Part shown: positions 1 to 9,208 of the stretch, piece after piece
How positions within the stretch are numbered: position 1 is the stretch's first letter
Layout: each line of letters opens with the position of its first letter
Assembly (NCBI RefSeq): GCF_013394165.1
Contig: NZ_CP041330.1
Coordinates: 3,278,501-3,342,500, forward strand
From: Pseudoalteromonas sp. Scap06
Lineage (GTDB): Bacteria; Pseudomonadota; Gammaproteobacteria; Enterobacterales; Alteromonadaceae
Direction: 5' to 3'
DNA: 64,000 nt
Notes under the pieces: generated by a model
The model's database searches: none
The model's input: only the letters and a program-made list of their open reading frames with translations
What the model was told of the DNA's origin: nothing
Made by a program: the position numbers and the translations under genes

Positions 1-1244
1 ACCAAAAATAATGCTAATGAAATTAATATATTAAGTTGCATAAAGCTAACTAAAAACCCAGAAGCAACGCTCGGTAGCAAGGCATAAAACACCATATTTT
101 TATATAGCAACGCCCTTTCTACTGCTTTGAATGCCAACTTTTTACTGTTAAACCACGGATAAATCCACTGACACACATTATCAACTTGCTCCTGCGTGAG
201 CACAGGTAACACTAAGGTTTGTTTATTCTTTTTCGCCATATTTGCAGCACCGCCGCTGCTGGCTTGCAAACATTCCACTGTAAAGCGCTTTAATAGCCTG
301 GCAACTAGGTTTTGCTTAATAACTATAGATTGTACTTTATCTAAACTAATTGACAGTTGATGGCGCTCTAACAGCCCTGCAATACGTTTAAATTTATTAT
401 TTTTAAAGTAAAGCTGATAGTTATAAAAGCGAATGAGCGACATAGTCACCGATAAAAACACCGCAATAAATACCAACACAATAATTAAAGTAATAACCGC
501 AAATACCGCTGCATTAGCCATCATACCGAGCTCTTGCTGATAAAAACCCTCTATTTTTGTTATAAACTGCTGCTCTAAAAAATCGATAGCCACATTTATA
601 AAGGGAGCAATGGCCGCAAGCGCTAAAATTGCCATGTTCGACATTAAACCAAACTTAGCTATTTCTTTATTTGAAATGAATAAACTATTTTCATTCTGAT
701 TTTCAGCATGAAGCTGCGCTGTATTAGCCTCCTCGGTTGATGGTTGCTGCTGCGCTTTATAGTCAAATACCTGTTTGCGCATTTGCTTGGCATAATCACT
801 GGTTACTCCAGGCAATACAGCTTCTTGGGCAACACTGCCGGCAGCATCAAAAATGCAATTAACTAAGCCTACTGGAGTAAAATAAAAGGGTTCTGCTATG
901 TTTACATTTTGCACCCGAGAAAACTTTAAGGTGAGTCGCTCTTTTTTAAATACGCCTTTATTTAGTAAAATTTCATGCTCGTCAGTAATACAAAAACGAA
1001 AACTGCGGTAATACAAAAAACAATAGACGAGCAATGAAGTCAGAGCAATCGTGAGCCCAACTTGCCCCCAAAATAGTTTATTTTCTACTTGGGTAACAAA
1101 AACCACCAACACGGGCAGTAAATTAAATAAGCCATCTTTGATAAACCGCACACTAAAATGCATCACAAAATAAGCCAGTGCCCAGGGCGACACTTTTTGC
1201 CAATTAAGTGAAGATGACGTTATTTGTGTAGCATCAACACTCAC
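1..1244 (-). CDS. PH-domain membrane protein, YdbT-like (3' part, runs off left edge)
   Basis: Reading the minus strand from a GTG at 1244 gives an uninterrupted frame of about 414 codons that leaves the window at base 1. The product has repeated hydrophobic stretches and blocks such as RSFRFCITDEHEILLNKGVF and NKFKRIAGLLERHQLSISLD, which look like bacterial PH (bPH2) modules. This fits the multi-domain YdbT family, a membrane protein of unknown biochemical role that is normally encoded next to a smaller YdbS. The start overlaps the end of the upstream PH gene by 11 bases, so the pair is probably translationally coupled. The C-terminus is outside the window. Confidence 0.75.
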   Translation of the reverse strand, partial: MSVDATQITSSSLNWQKVSPWALAYFVMHFSVRFIKDGLFNLLPVLVVFVTQVENKLFWGQVGLTIALTSLLVYCFLYYRSFRFCITDEHEILLNKGVFKKERLTLKFSRVQNVNIAEPFYFTPVGLVNCIFDAAGSVAQEAVLPGVTSDYAKQMRKQVFDYKAQQQPSTEEANTAQLHAENQNENSLFISNKEIAKFGLMSNMAILALAAIAPFINVAIDFLEQQFITKIEGFYQQELGMMANAAVFAVITLIIVLVFIAVFLSVTMSLIRFYNYQLYFKNNKFKRIAGLLERHQLSISLDKVQSIVIKQNLVARLLKRFTVECLQASSGGAANMAKKNKQTLVLPVLTQEQVDNVCQWIYPWFNSKKLAFKAVERALLYKNMVFYALLPSVASGFLVSFMQLNILISLALFL

Positions 1245-1806
1245 TGGCAGTAGCCTCGCTTGTGGTTTCATCGTGGCGATAGCTTTGTACAAATTGACGA
1301 ATATTTTTGCACTTTTCGTGGGTCAGGCCGCTAATTTGTAAATCAGCACTCATACCACCTGCGCTGTAAAGCCGTAAACTGGCTAAACCTAGTTTTCGCT
1401 CTATTGGCCCACGATGTATTTCAATATGCTGCACTCGTGCTAACGGTAAAATTGTCACCTGCTGCCAAATAATGCCTTTTTTAAAAGCAATATCATGGGT
1501 ACGCAACGCGCTGCCCTGTAATTTTATGCTGAACACGCTATATAACATACACAGTAAAATTAATAGCGGAACAGCAACCAATAAGTAACCTTGCGCCATG
1601 GCTGCAAAATCTGTATTGAAATAACAAACTGCCGCTAGCACTAGGCAAAAAGGGATAAAAAATAACAACCAATTCAACTGTGCATGCAATAATGCTTTAT
1701 CGGCAAGCGGTTCAAACTCTATGCTTTGATGTTGCGGTAGGTCGGTTATTTGTTGATTCGTAAACACGCTTCGCTCCATTGGACGTATTGGCTTTAACCA
1801 AGCCAC
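1234..1806 (-). CDS. PH-domain membrane protein, YdbS-like
   Basis: This 190-residue protein has two adjacent membrane segments (about residues 45-90). They are followed by a single bPH2 domain with the family pattern IIWQQVTILPLARVQHIEIHRGP, then ERKLGLASLRLYSAGG. YdbS and YdbT proteins are membrane partners of unknown function. The start overlaps the end of the upstream mutarotase gene by 13 bases and its end overlaps the YdbT-like gene, so the three genes form a tight operon on the minus strand. The family assignment is firm; the function is not known. Confidence 0.8.
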   Translation of the reverse strand: MAWLKPIRPMERSVFTNQQITDLPQHQSIEFEPLADKALLHAQLNWLLFFIPFCLVLAAVCYFNTDFAAMAQGYLLVAVPLLILLCMLYSVFSIKLQGSALRTHDIAFKKGIIWQQVTILPLARVQHIEIHRGPIERKLGLASLRLYSAGGMSADLQISGLTHEKCKNIRQFVQSYRHDETTSEATASEC

Positions 1807-2648
1807 TTTATTGTTGTTACTAAAGTATGGCTTTGTTTTGGCTCAAGCGTAACCGCATCTTCAAGTACATTCGCAGCCTCTAGGCATAACATGCTTTTAT
1901 AATCATCATCGGCAAAATTTGATAGCCGCTTTGATTTTTCAATCCATGGGTTCCATAACACGCACGAGCGCGAGTTTTCTCTGCTAACACTGATCATCCC
2001 TTGAGGAGTATCAATTGTTTGAACTGCTGCGGCTTGGGTATAAACCATATCGGTTTCACGGGAAAAGTCGACCACATCATGTTGCTGATGAGGCCCTTGA
2101 CCAAACTCTATATATTGTGCCCCTTGCAGGCCTGTCACACGGGTATTCTTAATATCTTGTGTTGGAAAGTAAGTATGCAGCGCTTGTGAATAGCTAAATG
2201 GTACATTGCCTAAATTACAGGTGGTTAAACGCACCTCTAATTGCTCAGATAAAATAAACTCAACCCGTAAAGAAGATTGATGCGGCCAAAAGGTAGAGTC
2301 TACCTGCCTCATGGGTAATTTTAGGCTAACCGTAACTTCGTCCTCGGTTTCATGCACTTCATCAGCTTGCCATACGAGTGTGCGAGCAAAGCCATGAGCT
2401 GGGAAGTCTGTATTTTCATGTTGACCAAACCAAGGCCAGCAAATAGGAATGCCGCCGCGAATACTTTTCCCTTCGCTAAAGGTTTCATCCCCAGACACCC
2501 ACAATAATGGCAATTTACCTTTGGGTGTAAACTCAGTTATTTGCCCACCTTGTAAAAATATTTTCGCCTCACATTGGCGACTATTAATACTAATAAATTC
2601 TAAACCGCTATGTGTACGCTCAATACATACTGAGGGTGATAATTGCAT
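1794..2648 (-). CDS. D-hexose-6-phosphate mutarotase (YeaD-like)
   Basis: This 284-residue protein belongs to the galactose mutarotase fold. It matches the YeaD branch, which interconverts the anomers of glucose-6-phosphate and related sugar phosphates in the cytoplasm. Visible family blocks are GGQITEFTPKGKLPLLWVSG near the N-terminus, SIRGGIPICWPWFGQH (residues about 60-77) and HGFARTLVW carrying the conserved His. A second conserved region, ALHTYFPTQDI, follows at about residue 155. There is no signal peptide. It is the first gene of the operon with the two PH-domain genes, a pairing without obvious metabolic logic. Confidence 0.88.
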   Translation of the reverse strand: MQLSPSVCIERTHSGLEFISINSRQCEAKIFLQGGQITEFTPKGKLPLLWVSGDETFSEGKSIRGGIPICWPWFGQHENTDFPAHGFARTLVWQADEVHETEDEVTVSLKLPMRQVDSTFWPHQSSLRVEFILSEQLEVRLTTCNLGNVPFSYSQALHTYFPTQDIKNTRVTGLQGAQYIEFGQGPHQQHDVVDFSRETDMVYTQAAAVQTIDTPQGMISVSRENSRSCVLWNPWIEKSKRLSNFADDDYKSMLCLEAANVLEDAVTLEPKQSHTLVTTIKWLG

Positions 2649-3043
2649 TTTATTTCCTTTAACACTGAGACTAATTTTTAATACTTAACCTGAGTTCAGG
2701 TTACTTGTACACAAACAATAATGCATGCTTAAAGCATAAGCTACATAGAATAGTTATTTAAATTGAGTTAGTTACTATATTCTTATGCAAAATCAACGGT
2801 AAAATTACGACTAAAGCTTTACAACTCTGCCTTTCAACCTAGGGAAGGTTCACAAATAGAATGTTATAAGCATTTAATAAAATAAAGATAATAAATGCTA
2901 TTTTAATTACTGATCAAATTAATAAAAGTCAATAAAAACTAATAATAGCTGGCATAAATAACATATATCATTTGAATTCAATTTATTTGATGTGTAACAT
3001 TTCATGATTACGGCAAATCATTCGCCTTCCATGAGACAAACAA
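2649..3043. other. Intergenic region, divergent promoters
   Basis: This 395-base AT-rich stretch separates the minus-strand mutarotase operon from the plus-strand MarR gene, so it must hold both promoters. No coding frame or RNA gene is evident. The 10-base palindrome TTGAATTCAA at 2972-2981, about 65 bases before the MarR start, is a possible MarR autoregulatory operator; this is inference only. Confidence 0.4.
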
Positions 3044-3526
3044 ATGCAAAAATATGACGAGTTACTAGTTTCTTTACGCAAGGTGATCCGTGCGATTGAC
3101 TTACATTCAAAGCAACTTAATAAAACAGCGGGTTTAACAGGGCCACAACTGCTTATCATGCAGGAAGTGTCTCAAACAGATGGTATTACCGCCAGCCGTA
3201 TTGCGCAAAACGTCAACTTAAGCCCAGCAACGGTTACTAATATTCTTGACCGAATAGAGAGCAAAAACTTAGTAACACGTGTACGCAGTCAAATGGATAA
3301 GCGCCGAGTCAGCTTATACCTTACCGAACAAGGTAAGGAACTACTCGAAAAAGCACCTCAGCCATTACAAGAGCATTTTATCGAAAAATTTTCAGCACTT
3401 GCTGAATGGGAACAGAGTTTACTCCTTTCATCAATGCAACGTATTGCCGCAATGATGGATGCTGATAAGCTAGACGCTTCACCACTTTTAGAAGTCGGCG
3501 CACTGTTTCAAACTCCTAAAGAATAA
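3044..3526 (+). CDS. MarR-family transcriptional regulator
   Basis: This 160-residue protein has the MarR winged-helix layout. An N-terminal dimerisation helix is followed by a helix-turn-helix around residues 50-75 (ASRIAQNVNLSPATVTNILD). The wing carries the typical DKRR motif (RSQMDKRRVSLYLTEQGK, about residues 88-106), and a C-terminal dimer helix completes the fold. Such proteins usually repress nearby genes and are released by small aromatic ligands or oxidants. No efflux pump or enzyme gene is co-transcribed, and the next gene is separated by a hairpin, so the target cannot be inferred. Confidence 0.88.
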   Translation: MQKYDELLVSLRKVIRAIDLHSKQLNKTAGLTGPQLLIMQEVSQTDGITASRIAQNVNLSPATVTNILDRIESKNLVTRVRSQMDKRRVSLYLTEQGKELLEKAPQPLQEHFIEKFSALAEWEQSLLLSSMQRIAAMMDADKLDASPLLEVGALFQTPKE

Positions 3527-3562
3527 AACGCAGTATAAAAATAATAAAACCCCTTTTATCGC

Positions 3563-3604
3563 CTTAAATGACTTAGCTGATAACATGTAACTAAGCCATT
3601 TAAG
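3563..3604 (+). terminator. Candidate terminator after the MarR gene
   Basis: CTTAAATGACTTAG (3563-3576) pairs with CTAAGCCATTTAAG (3591-3604) across a 14-base loop with one mismatch. The following run is only moderately T-rich, so termination strength is uncertain. Confidence 0.45.
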
Positions 3605-3664
3605 CTTCATTTTATCCTGTAATTAACTTACCTTTTACCGTTTAATTTATTAAATAGAGCTGGC

Positions 3665-4060
3665 GTGAACATAAAAAACGTTTTTATTTATTATAAAAAT
3701 ATCGGCTTTAAATTGCTGGGGTTACTGTGTGTATTACTCGGCATTATTGGTGTTGCCCTACCCGTTATGCCAACCACGCCGTTTTTAATTTTAGCCTTAG
3801 CCTGTTTTGCTCGCTCATCTAGCGCGCTTGAATCTTGGCTATTAAACCACCCTCGCTTTGGCACAACATTACAACATTGGCGCGCTCATCAAGTAGTTCC
3901 TGTAAAGGCAAAATATGCTGCGGGTCTAGGTATGCTAATAGGCTTTATATTTTTATTATACAGCAGCCCTCCAGCTTGGGTTATTGCCCTAGTTGCTGTG
4001 GTTGAAGTGCTGGTTTTAACTTACTTAATTTCTAAGCCCTCAACTCCACCTAAAAACTAG
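3665..4060 (+). CDS. DUF454 (YbaN-like) inner-membrane protein
   Basis: This 131-residue protein starts at GTG. It shows the DUF454 signature: a first membrane helix followed by LGIIGVALPVMPTTPFLIL, then CFARSS and a segment SWLLNHPRFGTTLQHWRAH. Two further helices lie at about residues 85-120. Members are small inner-membrane proteins without a known biochemical role. It stands immediately before a Fur-box-controlled operon but lies upstream of the box, so it is probably a separate unit. Confidence 0.85.
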   Translation: MNIKNVFIYYKNIGFKLLGLLCVLLGIIGVALPVMPTTPFLILALACFARSSSALESWLLNHPRFGTTLQHWRAHQVVPVKAKYAAGLGMLIGFIFLLYSSPPAWVIALVAVVEVLVLTYLISKPSTPPKN

Positions 4061-4111
4061 GGTCTGTATAAGCAAAATAAAGTGTAAAGTTTGGTAAATA
4101 AATTTGTAACA

Positions 4112-4130
4112 GCTAATGCAAATCATTATC
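4112..4130 (+). promoter_or_regulatory. Fur box
   Basis: GCTAATGCAAATCATTATC matches the 19-base classical Fur box GATAATGATAATCATTATC at 16 positions. It lies 32 bases before the ATG at 4163, which suits an iron-responsive repressor site over the promoter of the PepSY-DUF2271-DUF4198 operon. Confidence 0.75.
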
Positions 4131-4162
4131 ATCCGTACAAATTAATTAAATTTGCACCTTTT

Positions 4163-4795
4163 ATGCCCTTTGTTAATAAACGCGCTTTATATAGTACGAG
4201 TCGTGCTTTACATATCTATATTTCTACCGCTTTGTTTTTTCTACTTATTTTATTTTGTGTAAGCGGCATAGTGCTAAACCACGTTGACTGGTTAAAAAAC
4301 GATAAAAACAACGGCCAAATTACCGCTGCAATTCCAGCTGAACTACTTACAAAAGCACAAACACAATTAAACACCCTACCTGCTATTTACCCCCAAATAG
4401 AAGCTTACCTAGCCAAGCAGTATGGGCTGAATAAAGTAAAAAGCATTGAGTGGGAAAAGCAAGATTCACTGGTCATGCTCGACTACCCATTACCTGCAGG
4501 CTACGCCTACGCAGAGTTTGATTTTATTAGTGGCGAATTGTTACTCGATTATCAAACTGGGGGGTTTTTAAGTGTAATTGGCGACCTACATAAAGGTCGT
4601 TACAGCGGTGAAGTATGGAGCTGGGTTATTGATATATCAGCAGTGCTGATGATCCTATTTGCCATCACCGGCATGATTATTTTATTTCAAAATAGAAAAA
4701 AACGCTTAGCAGGAATATGGATAACCGCATTAGGTGTAGCAACACCTATCGTTATTTACCTGTGTTGGGTGCCACAAATAAAAGGAGTGTCTTAA
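4163..4795 (+). CDS. PepSY-associated membrane protein
   Basis: This protein of about 210 residues has a first membrane helix (HIYISTALFFLLILFCVSG) and a periplasmic region of about 110 residues. Two C-terminal helices follow, giving the architecture of PepSY-associated TM proteins found in iron-uptake loci, some of which resemble ferric-reductase-like membrane proteins. An upstream TTG at 4091 is also in frame, but starting there would translate through the Fur box, so the ATG at 4163 is preferred. The stop codon overlaps the next ATG by one base, indicating coupling with the DUF2271 gene. Iron-regulated expression is inferred from the Fur box. Confidence 0.8.
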   Translation: MPFVNKRALYSTSRALHIYISTALFFLLILFCVSGIVLNHVDWLKNDKNNGQITAAIPAELLTKAQTQLNTLPAIYPQIEAYLAKQYGLNKVKSIEWEKQDSLVMLDYPLPAGYAYAEFDFISGELLLDYQTGGFLSVIGDLHKGRYSGEVWSWVIDISAVLMILFAITGMIILFQNRKKRLAGIWITALGVATPIVIYLCWVPQIKGVS

Positions 4796-5301
4796 TGTTT
4801 AAAGTTAAACCATGGCTAAGCATCACGCTGTTAGTCGCCGCGCTATTTCAAATTAATGCTCATGCACAATCGTCAAGGTTAGAAGTTGAATTAACCCTCG
4901 CCGATTTAAACGTGCAACCTTACCACCGACCTTATGTTGCTGTATGGCTGGAAACGCCAGAGCGTAAACACGTCACAACATTAGCGCTTTGGGTACAAAA
5001 AGCGGAATGGTTTAAAGACCTACGCCAATGGTGGCGCAAAGCCGGTAAAAGTAATGCTCAGTTTGATGGTGTCAGCGGCGCAACCAAGCGTGCCGGCACA
5101 TATACAATTAGTTGGGATGGCAACGATCTAAACGGTAACCCTGTAACGCCCGGTAAATACCTACTTAATATTGAAGTTGTGCGCGAAGAAGGTGGCCGTG
5201 ATTACAGCCGTATTGAGCTTGATTTAACTCAATCAGAGAAAATAACTATTGAAGGTAAAAACGAATTTACAACCAGCTTTATCACTGTAAGCGCTAGGTA
5301 G
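4795..5301 (+). CDS. DUF2271 periplasmic protein
   Basis: This protein of about 168 residues begins with a Sec signal peptide (MFKVKPWLSITLLVAALFQ, cleavage near AHA-Q). The mature part matches DUF2271, including YHRPYVAVWLETPERKHVTT, KDLRQWWRKAG and the block GATKRAGTYTISWDGNDLNG. The start at 4795 has a strong AGGAG at 4783-4787, which favours it over an earlier ATG inside the PepSY gene. Family members co-occur with PepSY and DUF4198 proteins near TonB receptors. The function is unknown but is probably tied to metal acquisition at the envelope. Confidence 0.85.
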   Translation: MFKVKPWLSITLLVAALFQINAHAQSSRLEVELTLADLNVQPYHRPYVAVWLETPERKHVTTLALWVQKAEWFKDLRQWWRKAGKSNAQFDGVSGATKRAGTYTISWDGNDLNGNPVTPGKYLLNIEVVREEGGRDYSRIELDLTQSEKITIEGKNEFTTSFITVSAR

Positions 5302-5335
5302 CCCCTACTTATCATTCAAATTTAAAGGAAAAATA

Positions 5336-6181
5336 ATGAACGTTAATTTATCAAAAATTGCATTAATAGGCGCACTGAGTTTATCGGCGCTAGTCTCAAC
5401 AGCGGCAAGCGCACATGCCCGTTGGTTACTACCTTCGCACACTTCGCTTTCTGGCGATAAAGCGCATTACGTTATGATTGATGCGAGTATTTCTAACGAA
5501 ATGTTTGCACCAGATAAAGCCTTTAAGCCAAAAGAAAAAGGCGCAGAGTACGACGACACATTATTAATGGCACTTGCACCAAACGGCGAGAAAGTATCTG
5601 AAACCATTCGTGCTTATTACTTAAAGCGCAAGAGCTCAGCAGCAGTAAGCCTCAAAGAAGAAGGCACTTACCACATTGCTATGACGCAAAAGCCAATGTA
5701 CATGACCTTCTATAAGGACGAAGAGGGTAAACGCAAACGTGTATTTGGTAAAAAAACAGATGCTAAATTACCTAGCAACGCTCAAGGCGTGCGCACCACT
5801 AAAGTTATTTCAACAGTAGATACCTTTGTAAGCCGCAACGGTACATCTAAGCCAGCCCTGTTAGGTTTAGGCTTAGAGCTAAGTGGCCCTACACACCCAA
5901 ATGACTTATTTGTTGGTGAGCAAGCACGTTTTCAATTACTACAAGACGGAAAACCAGCTGGCGAAGGCATTGAAGTTAATATTTTAAGAGGCGATACTCG
6001 CTACCGTAACGAACGTGGCGAAGTAAAAGTAACCACCGATAAAAACGGCTTTTTTACAACAACATGGAACGCACCGGGTATCTATTTAATAGAAACCGCA
6101 ACCGAAGTTGATGTGAAGGAAAAAGGCGTAGATTCGGGTCGTTATGCTTTATTTACAACGCTTGAAGTAGCCCCTGAGTAA
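5336..6181 (+). CDS. DUF4198 periplasmic protein
   Basis: This 281-residue protein has a signal peptide ending near ASAHA. The mature sequence starts with the family motif HARWLLPSHTSLSG and ends with an immunoglobulin-like C-terminal domain (TDKNGFFTTTWNAPGIYLIE). DUF4198 proteins, related to NikM-like and CbiK-type components, are secreted proteins recurrent in nickel, cobalt and iron uptake loci. It is the third gene of the Fur-box operon, with a good AAAGGA ribosome site and a strong terminator after it. Confidence 0.85.
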   Translation: MNVNLSKIALIGALSLSALVSTAASAHARWLLPSHTSLSGDKAHYVMIDASISNEMFAPDKAFKPKEKGAEYDDTLLMALAPNGEKVSETIRAYYLKRKSSAAVSLKEEGTYHIAMTQKPMYMTFYKDEEGKRKRVFGKKTDAKLPSNAQGVRTTKVISTVDTFVSRNGTSKPALLGLGLELSGPTHPNDLFVGEQARFQLLQDGKPAGEGIEVNILRGDTRYRNERGEVKVTTDKNGFFTTTWNAPGIYLIETATEVDVKEKGVDSGRYALFTTLEVAPE

Positions 6182-6211
6182 TTATTTAGGCACTTATTTA
6201 AACGTATTTTT

Positions 6212-6238
6212 AAGCCAAGTTTTTAACTTGGCTTTTTT
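6212..6238 (+). terminator. Terminator of the Fur-box operon
   Basis: AAGCCAAGT and ACTTGGCTT form a 9-bp stem with a five-base loop followed by a T run: a standard Rho-independent terminator just after the DUF4198 gene. Confidence 0.85.
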
Positions 6239-6471
6239 CTGCCTATCACTTTTTTGCAATCTATCTTTTACTTTTATTGATTTCGTCACCATTCGCTACA
6301 AGATTACAACAGTAACGATCTAATCGTCTATAACGTACGTAAACAGTGGCCTTACTTATTAAAAACGTGAATAACATAGATGGTTTTTATCTTTGCACGT
6401 AGTTGAGCGCTTCTATATGATTCGCTCCTTTTTCAAACTCACCAAAACAACGACGTTCTTAAGGAACATTC

Positions 6472-9003
6472 ATGACTTTTAAGCGTTTATCAGCTAATAA
6501 ATTAGCACTTAGCTTGGCCGTAGCCTCTGCACTTAGCAGCTCTTTCGTTACAGCTAATGCAGCAGAACAAGATACCCAAGCACAAGAGAACATCGAAGTA
6601 ATCTCAGTAACAGGGACTCGCCGTAGTTTGCGAAGTATTGCACAAAGCTCAGTGCCAGTAGATATTATTACTAGCAGTGACATGGTAAGCACAGGTCAAC
6701 TTGAAATCAGCCAGGTTCTTGCTAACCAGGTACCCAGCTTTAACTTTCCAAGCGCCACTTTAGGTGATGGAACAGATCACGCAAAACCTGCTGTACTGCG
6801 CGGCTTAGCGCCCGATCACACTTTAGTGCTTATAAATGGTAAACGTCGTCACTCTGGTGCGCTTTTAAACTTAGCAGGTGTTGTAGGCAGAGGCTCTACC
6901 GCGGTAGATTTAAACATGATCCCTACATCAGCCATTAAGCGCGTAGAAGTACTACGCGATGGTGCCGCAGCGCAATACGGCTCAGATGCCATTGCCGGGG
7001 TGATTAATATTGTTTTAAAAGACGCCTCTGAAGGCGGCAGTGTAAGCGTAACCTATGGTGAATACGACACACAAATGGCGGGCGCACCTAACTTAGAAAG
7101 CGCCTACGCAGATGCAAACGGCGATCTTGCATTTAACCTAGGTGATGACCGCGAAATTAGCGATGGCGCAACACGCACTATTAGCGCTAACTCTGGATTT
7201 GCATTATCAGACAGCGGCTTTGTAAATGTATCGATTGAATACCGCGATAACAGCCCAACACAACGCTCTGGTTTTGATCCGCGTGAGCAATACAGCCGCC
7301 TTGACGATGGCAGCCTAGACCCGCGCGAATTTACTATTGACCGTTACAACCATCGTTTTGGTAAAGCAGACCTTGAAGATTATGCTTTATTTTACAATAT
7401 GGGTTACGAGCTAGATAACAGCCTAAACCTGTATTCATTTGGTAGCTACTCAAAACGAGAAGGTAACTCAGGTGGTTTTTACCGCCGTGCACAAGACAGC
7501 CGTAACGTATTAGCACTCTACCCAGATGGTTTTTTACCGCAAATTGAAACCGATGTTGAAGACTACTCATTTGCCCTAGGCCTAGAAGGTGGAACAGGTG
7601 ACTGGACATGGGATGTAAGTACCAACTATGGCCGCAACGACTTTGCATTTGGTGTTGTGAATAGCTTAAATACGTCTTTAGGTGCTACCAGCCCCACCGA
7701 ATTTGATAACGGCGCACTAGTTTATGACCAATTTATAGTCAATGGTGATGCAAGCACAACCCTTGATTTAGGGTTACCTGACGACGTATTTTTTACTCTA
7801 GGTGCTGAATACCGCCACGAAAGTTATAAAATAGAACAAGGTGAAGAATCCTCTTACATTACTGCACTTGATAGCAATGGCAATCCAATTGCTGCCGGTG
7901 GCGCACAAGTACTTTCGGGTTTTGGTCCAGAAAGCGTAACCGATGAAAGCCGCCATAACGTTGCACTATTTGTTGAGTTTGACACCTACCTAACCGACAA
8001 CTGGAACATGGTTTTAGCTAGCCGCTACGAAGATTACAGCGACTTTGGTAACACCTTTACCTCAAAGCTTGCAACACGTTACAGCGTAAACGAAAACCTA
8101 TCGCTACGTGGGGCAATTAGCACAGGTTTCCGCGCCCCATCGCTTGCACAAAGCTCGTATCGCCAAATTTCCACCGTACTTGAAAACAACCAAGCGTTTG
8201 AAGTAGGCCTATTCCCAACAGATGCACCAGCAGCACAAGCCCTTGGCGCAAAACAGTTAGACGCTGAAGACTCAGTTAATTTAACAGCTGGCTTTGTATA
8301 CACCCAAGGTAACTTTAGCTTAACGGTTGACGCCTACCGTATTGATATTGATGACCGTATTGTGCTCTCTGAAAACTTAAGCGGTGCCGCAGTACAACAA
8401 ATTTTAACGGATGCTGGTGAGTTAAATACCGAAAGCGTACGCTACTTTACCAACGCAATCGACTCACGCACGCAAGGCGTAGACATTGTTGCAACTTACC
8501 TACTACAGTTAGATAACTTTGGCGACGTGCGATTAAACGCGGCAGCTAACTTTAACGACACCGAAGTGACACACGTTGACGATAATCCTGAACAACTAAA
8601 CTCTTTAGGTGACGACTACGTTGTATTTGCACGCCGTGAAGTAGGTCGTTTTGAAGAAGGCACACCAGACAACAAACTGAATCTGTCGGCAGTGTGGAAC
8701 TTTAACGAATGGCAAACAACGTTACGTGCAACACGTTATGGTGAAGTTGCCGATATTTCTACTACCGCCGATCGCGATGAATACCTAGACGCTAAATGGA
8801 TAACCGATTTAGAAGTTGCGTATCGCCCTAACGATGAGTGGAAATTTGCACTCGGTGCCAACAACTTATTTGACCAATACCCGCAAGCCACGGTCGATAA
8901 TATTGGTTACTCTACCTTTAGCCAAATATTTCCATACACACCGTATGCACCATACAGTTTAGATGGTCGCTTTTTATACGGTAACATTACCTACAGCTTT
9001 TAA
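6472..9003 (+). CDS. TonB-dependent outer-membrane receptor
   Basis: This 843-residue protein has a signal peptide (cleavage near ANA-A) and a TonB box-like segment (IEVISVTGTR, residues 41-50). The plug domain carries VLRGLAPDHTLVLINGKRRH and VEVLRDGAAAQYGSDAIAGV. A 22-strand-type barrel follows, ending in the terminal aromatic FLYGNITYSF. These receptors import metal chelates or other scarce ligands across the outer membrane. The plug (GLAPDHTLVLINGKRRH, GRGSTAVDLNMIP) is of the type common in marine Alteromonadales. The substrate cannot be told from sequence; the preceding Fur-box operon suggests iron. About 290 bases separate it from that operon, with no second clear Fur box. Confidence 0.9.
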   Translation: MTFKRLSANKLALSLAVASALSSSFVTANAAEQDTQAQENIEVISVTGTRRSLRSIAQSSVPVDIITSSDMVSTGQLEISQVLANQVPSFNFPSATLGDGTDHAKPAVLRGLAPDHTLVLINGKRRHSGALLNLAGVVGRGSTAVDLNMIPTSAIKRVEVLRDGAAAQYGSDAIAGVINIVLKDASEGGSVSVTYGEYDTQMAGAPNLESAYADANGDLAFNLGDDREISDGATRTISANSGFALSDSGFVNVSIEYRDNSPTQRSGFDPREQYSRLDDGSLDPREFTIDRYNHRFGKADLEDYALFYNMGYELDNSLNLYSFGSYSKREGNSGGFYRRAQDSRNVLALYPDGFLPQIETDVEDYSFALGLEGGTGDWTWDVSTNYGRNDFAFGVVNSLNTSLGATSPTEFDNGALVYDQFIVNGDASTTLDLGLPDDVFFTLGAEYRHESYKIEQGEESSYITALDSNGNPIAAGGAQVLSGFGPESVTDESRHNVALFVEFDTYLTDNWNMVLASRYEDYSDFGNTFTSKLATRYSVNENLSLRGAISTGFRAPSLAQSSYRQISTVLENNQAFEVGLFPTDAPAAQALGAKQLDAEDSVNLTAGFVYTQGNFSLTVDAYRIDIDDRIVLSENLSGAAVQQILTDAGELNTESVRYFTNAIDSRTQGVDIVATYLLQLDNFGDVRLNAAANFNDTEVTHVDDNPEQLNSLGDDYVVFARREVGRFEEGTPDNKLNLSAVWNFNEWQTTLRATRYGEVADISTTADRDEYLDAKWITDLEVAYRPNDEWKFALGANNLFDQYPQATVDNIGYSTFSQIFPYTPYAPYSLDGRFLYGNITYSF

Positions 9004-9033
9004 TTTGTATAATTAAAACTGGCGGTTAAAACG

Positions 9034-9059
9034 AAAAGGATGCTTTATGCATCCTTTTT
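9034..9059 (+). terminator. Terminator after the TonB receptor
   Basis: A 10-bp perfect stem AAAAGGATGC / GCATCCTTTT with a five-base loop runs straight into T residues. Confidence 0.85.
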
Positions 9060-9208
9060 ATTAATAATTAGTAATTTTAACCACTAATTAGTCTTTTAAT
9101 TTTCAACAAAAAACTAAATTCATTATAAAACAGACACTTAAATTTAGGCCCCATTTTTGCTCTAGTCTTGTTATATTAAATAATAACATCACACTAAAAG
9201 GACTAACC

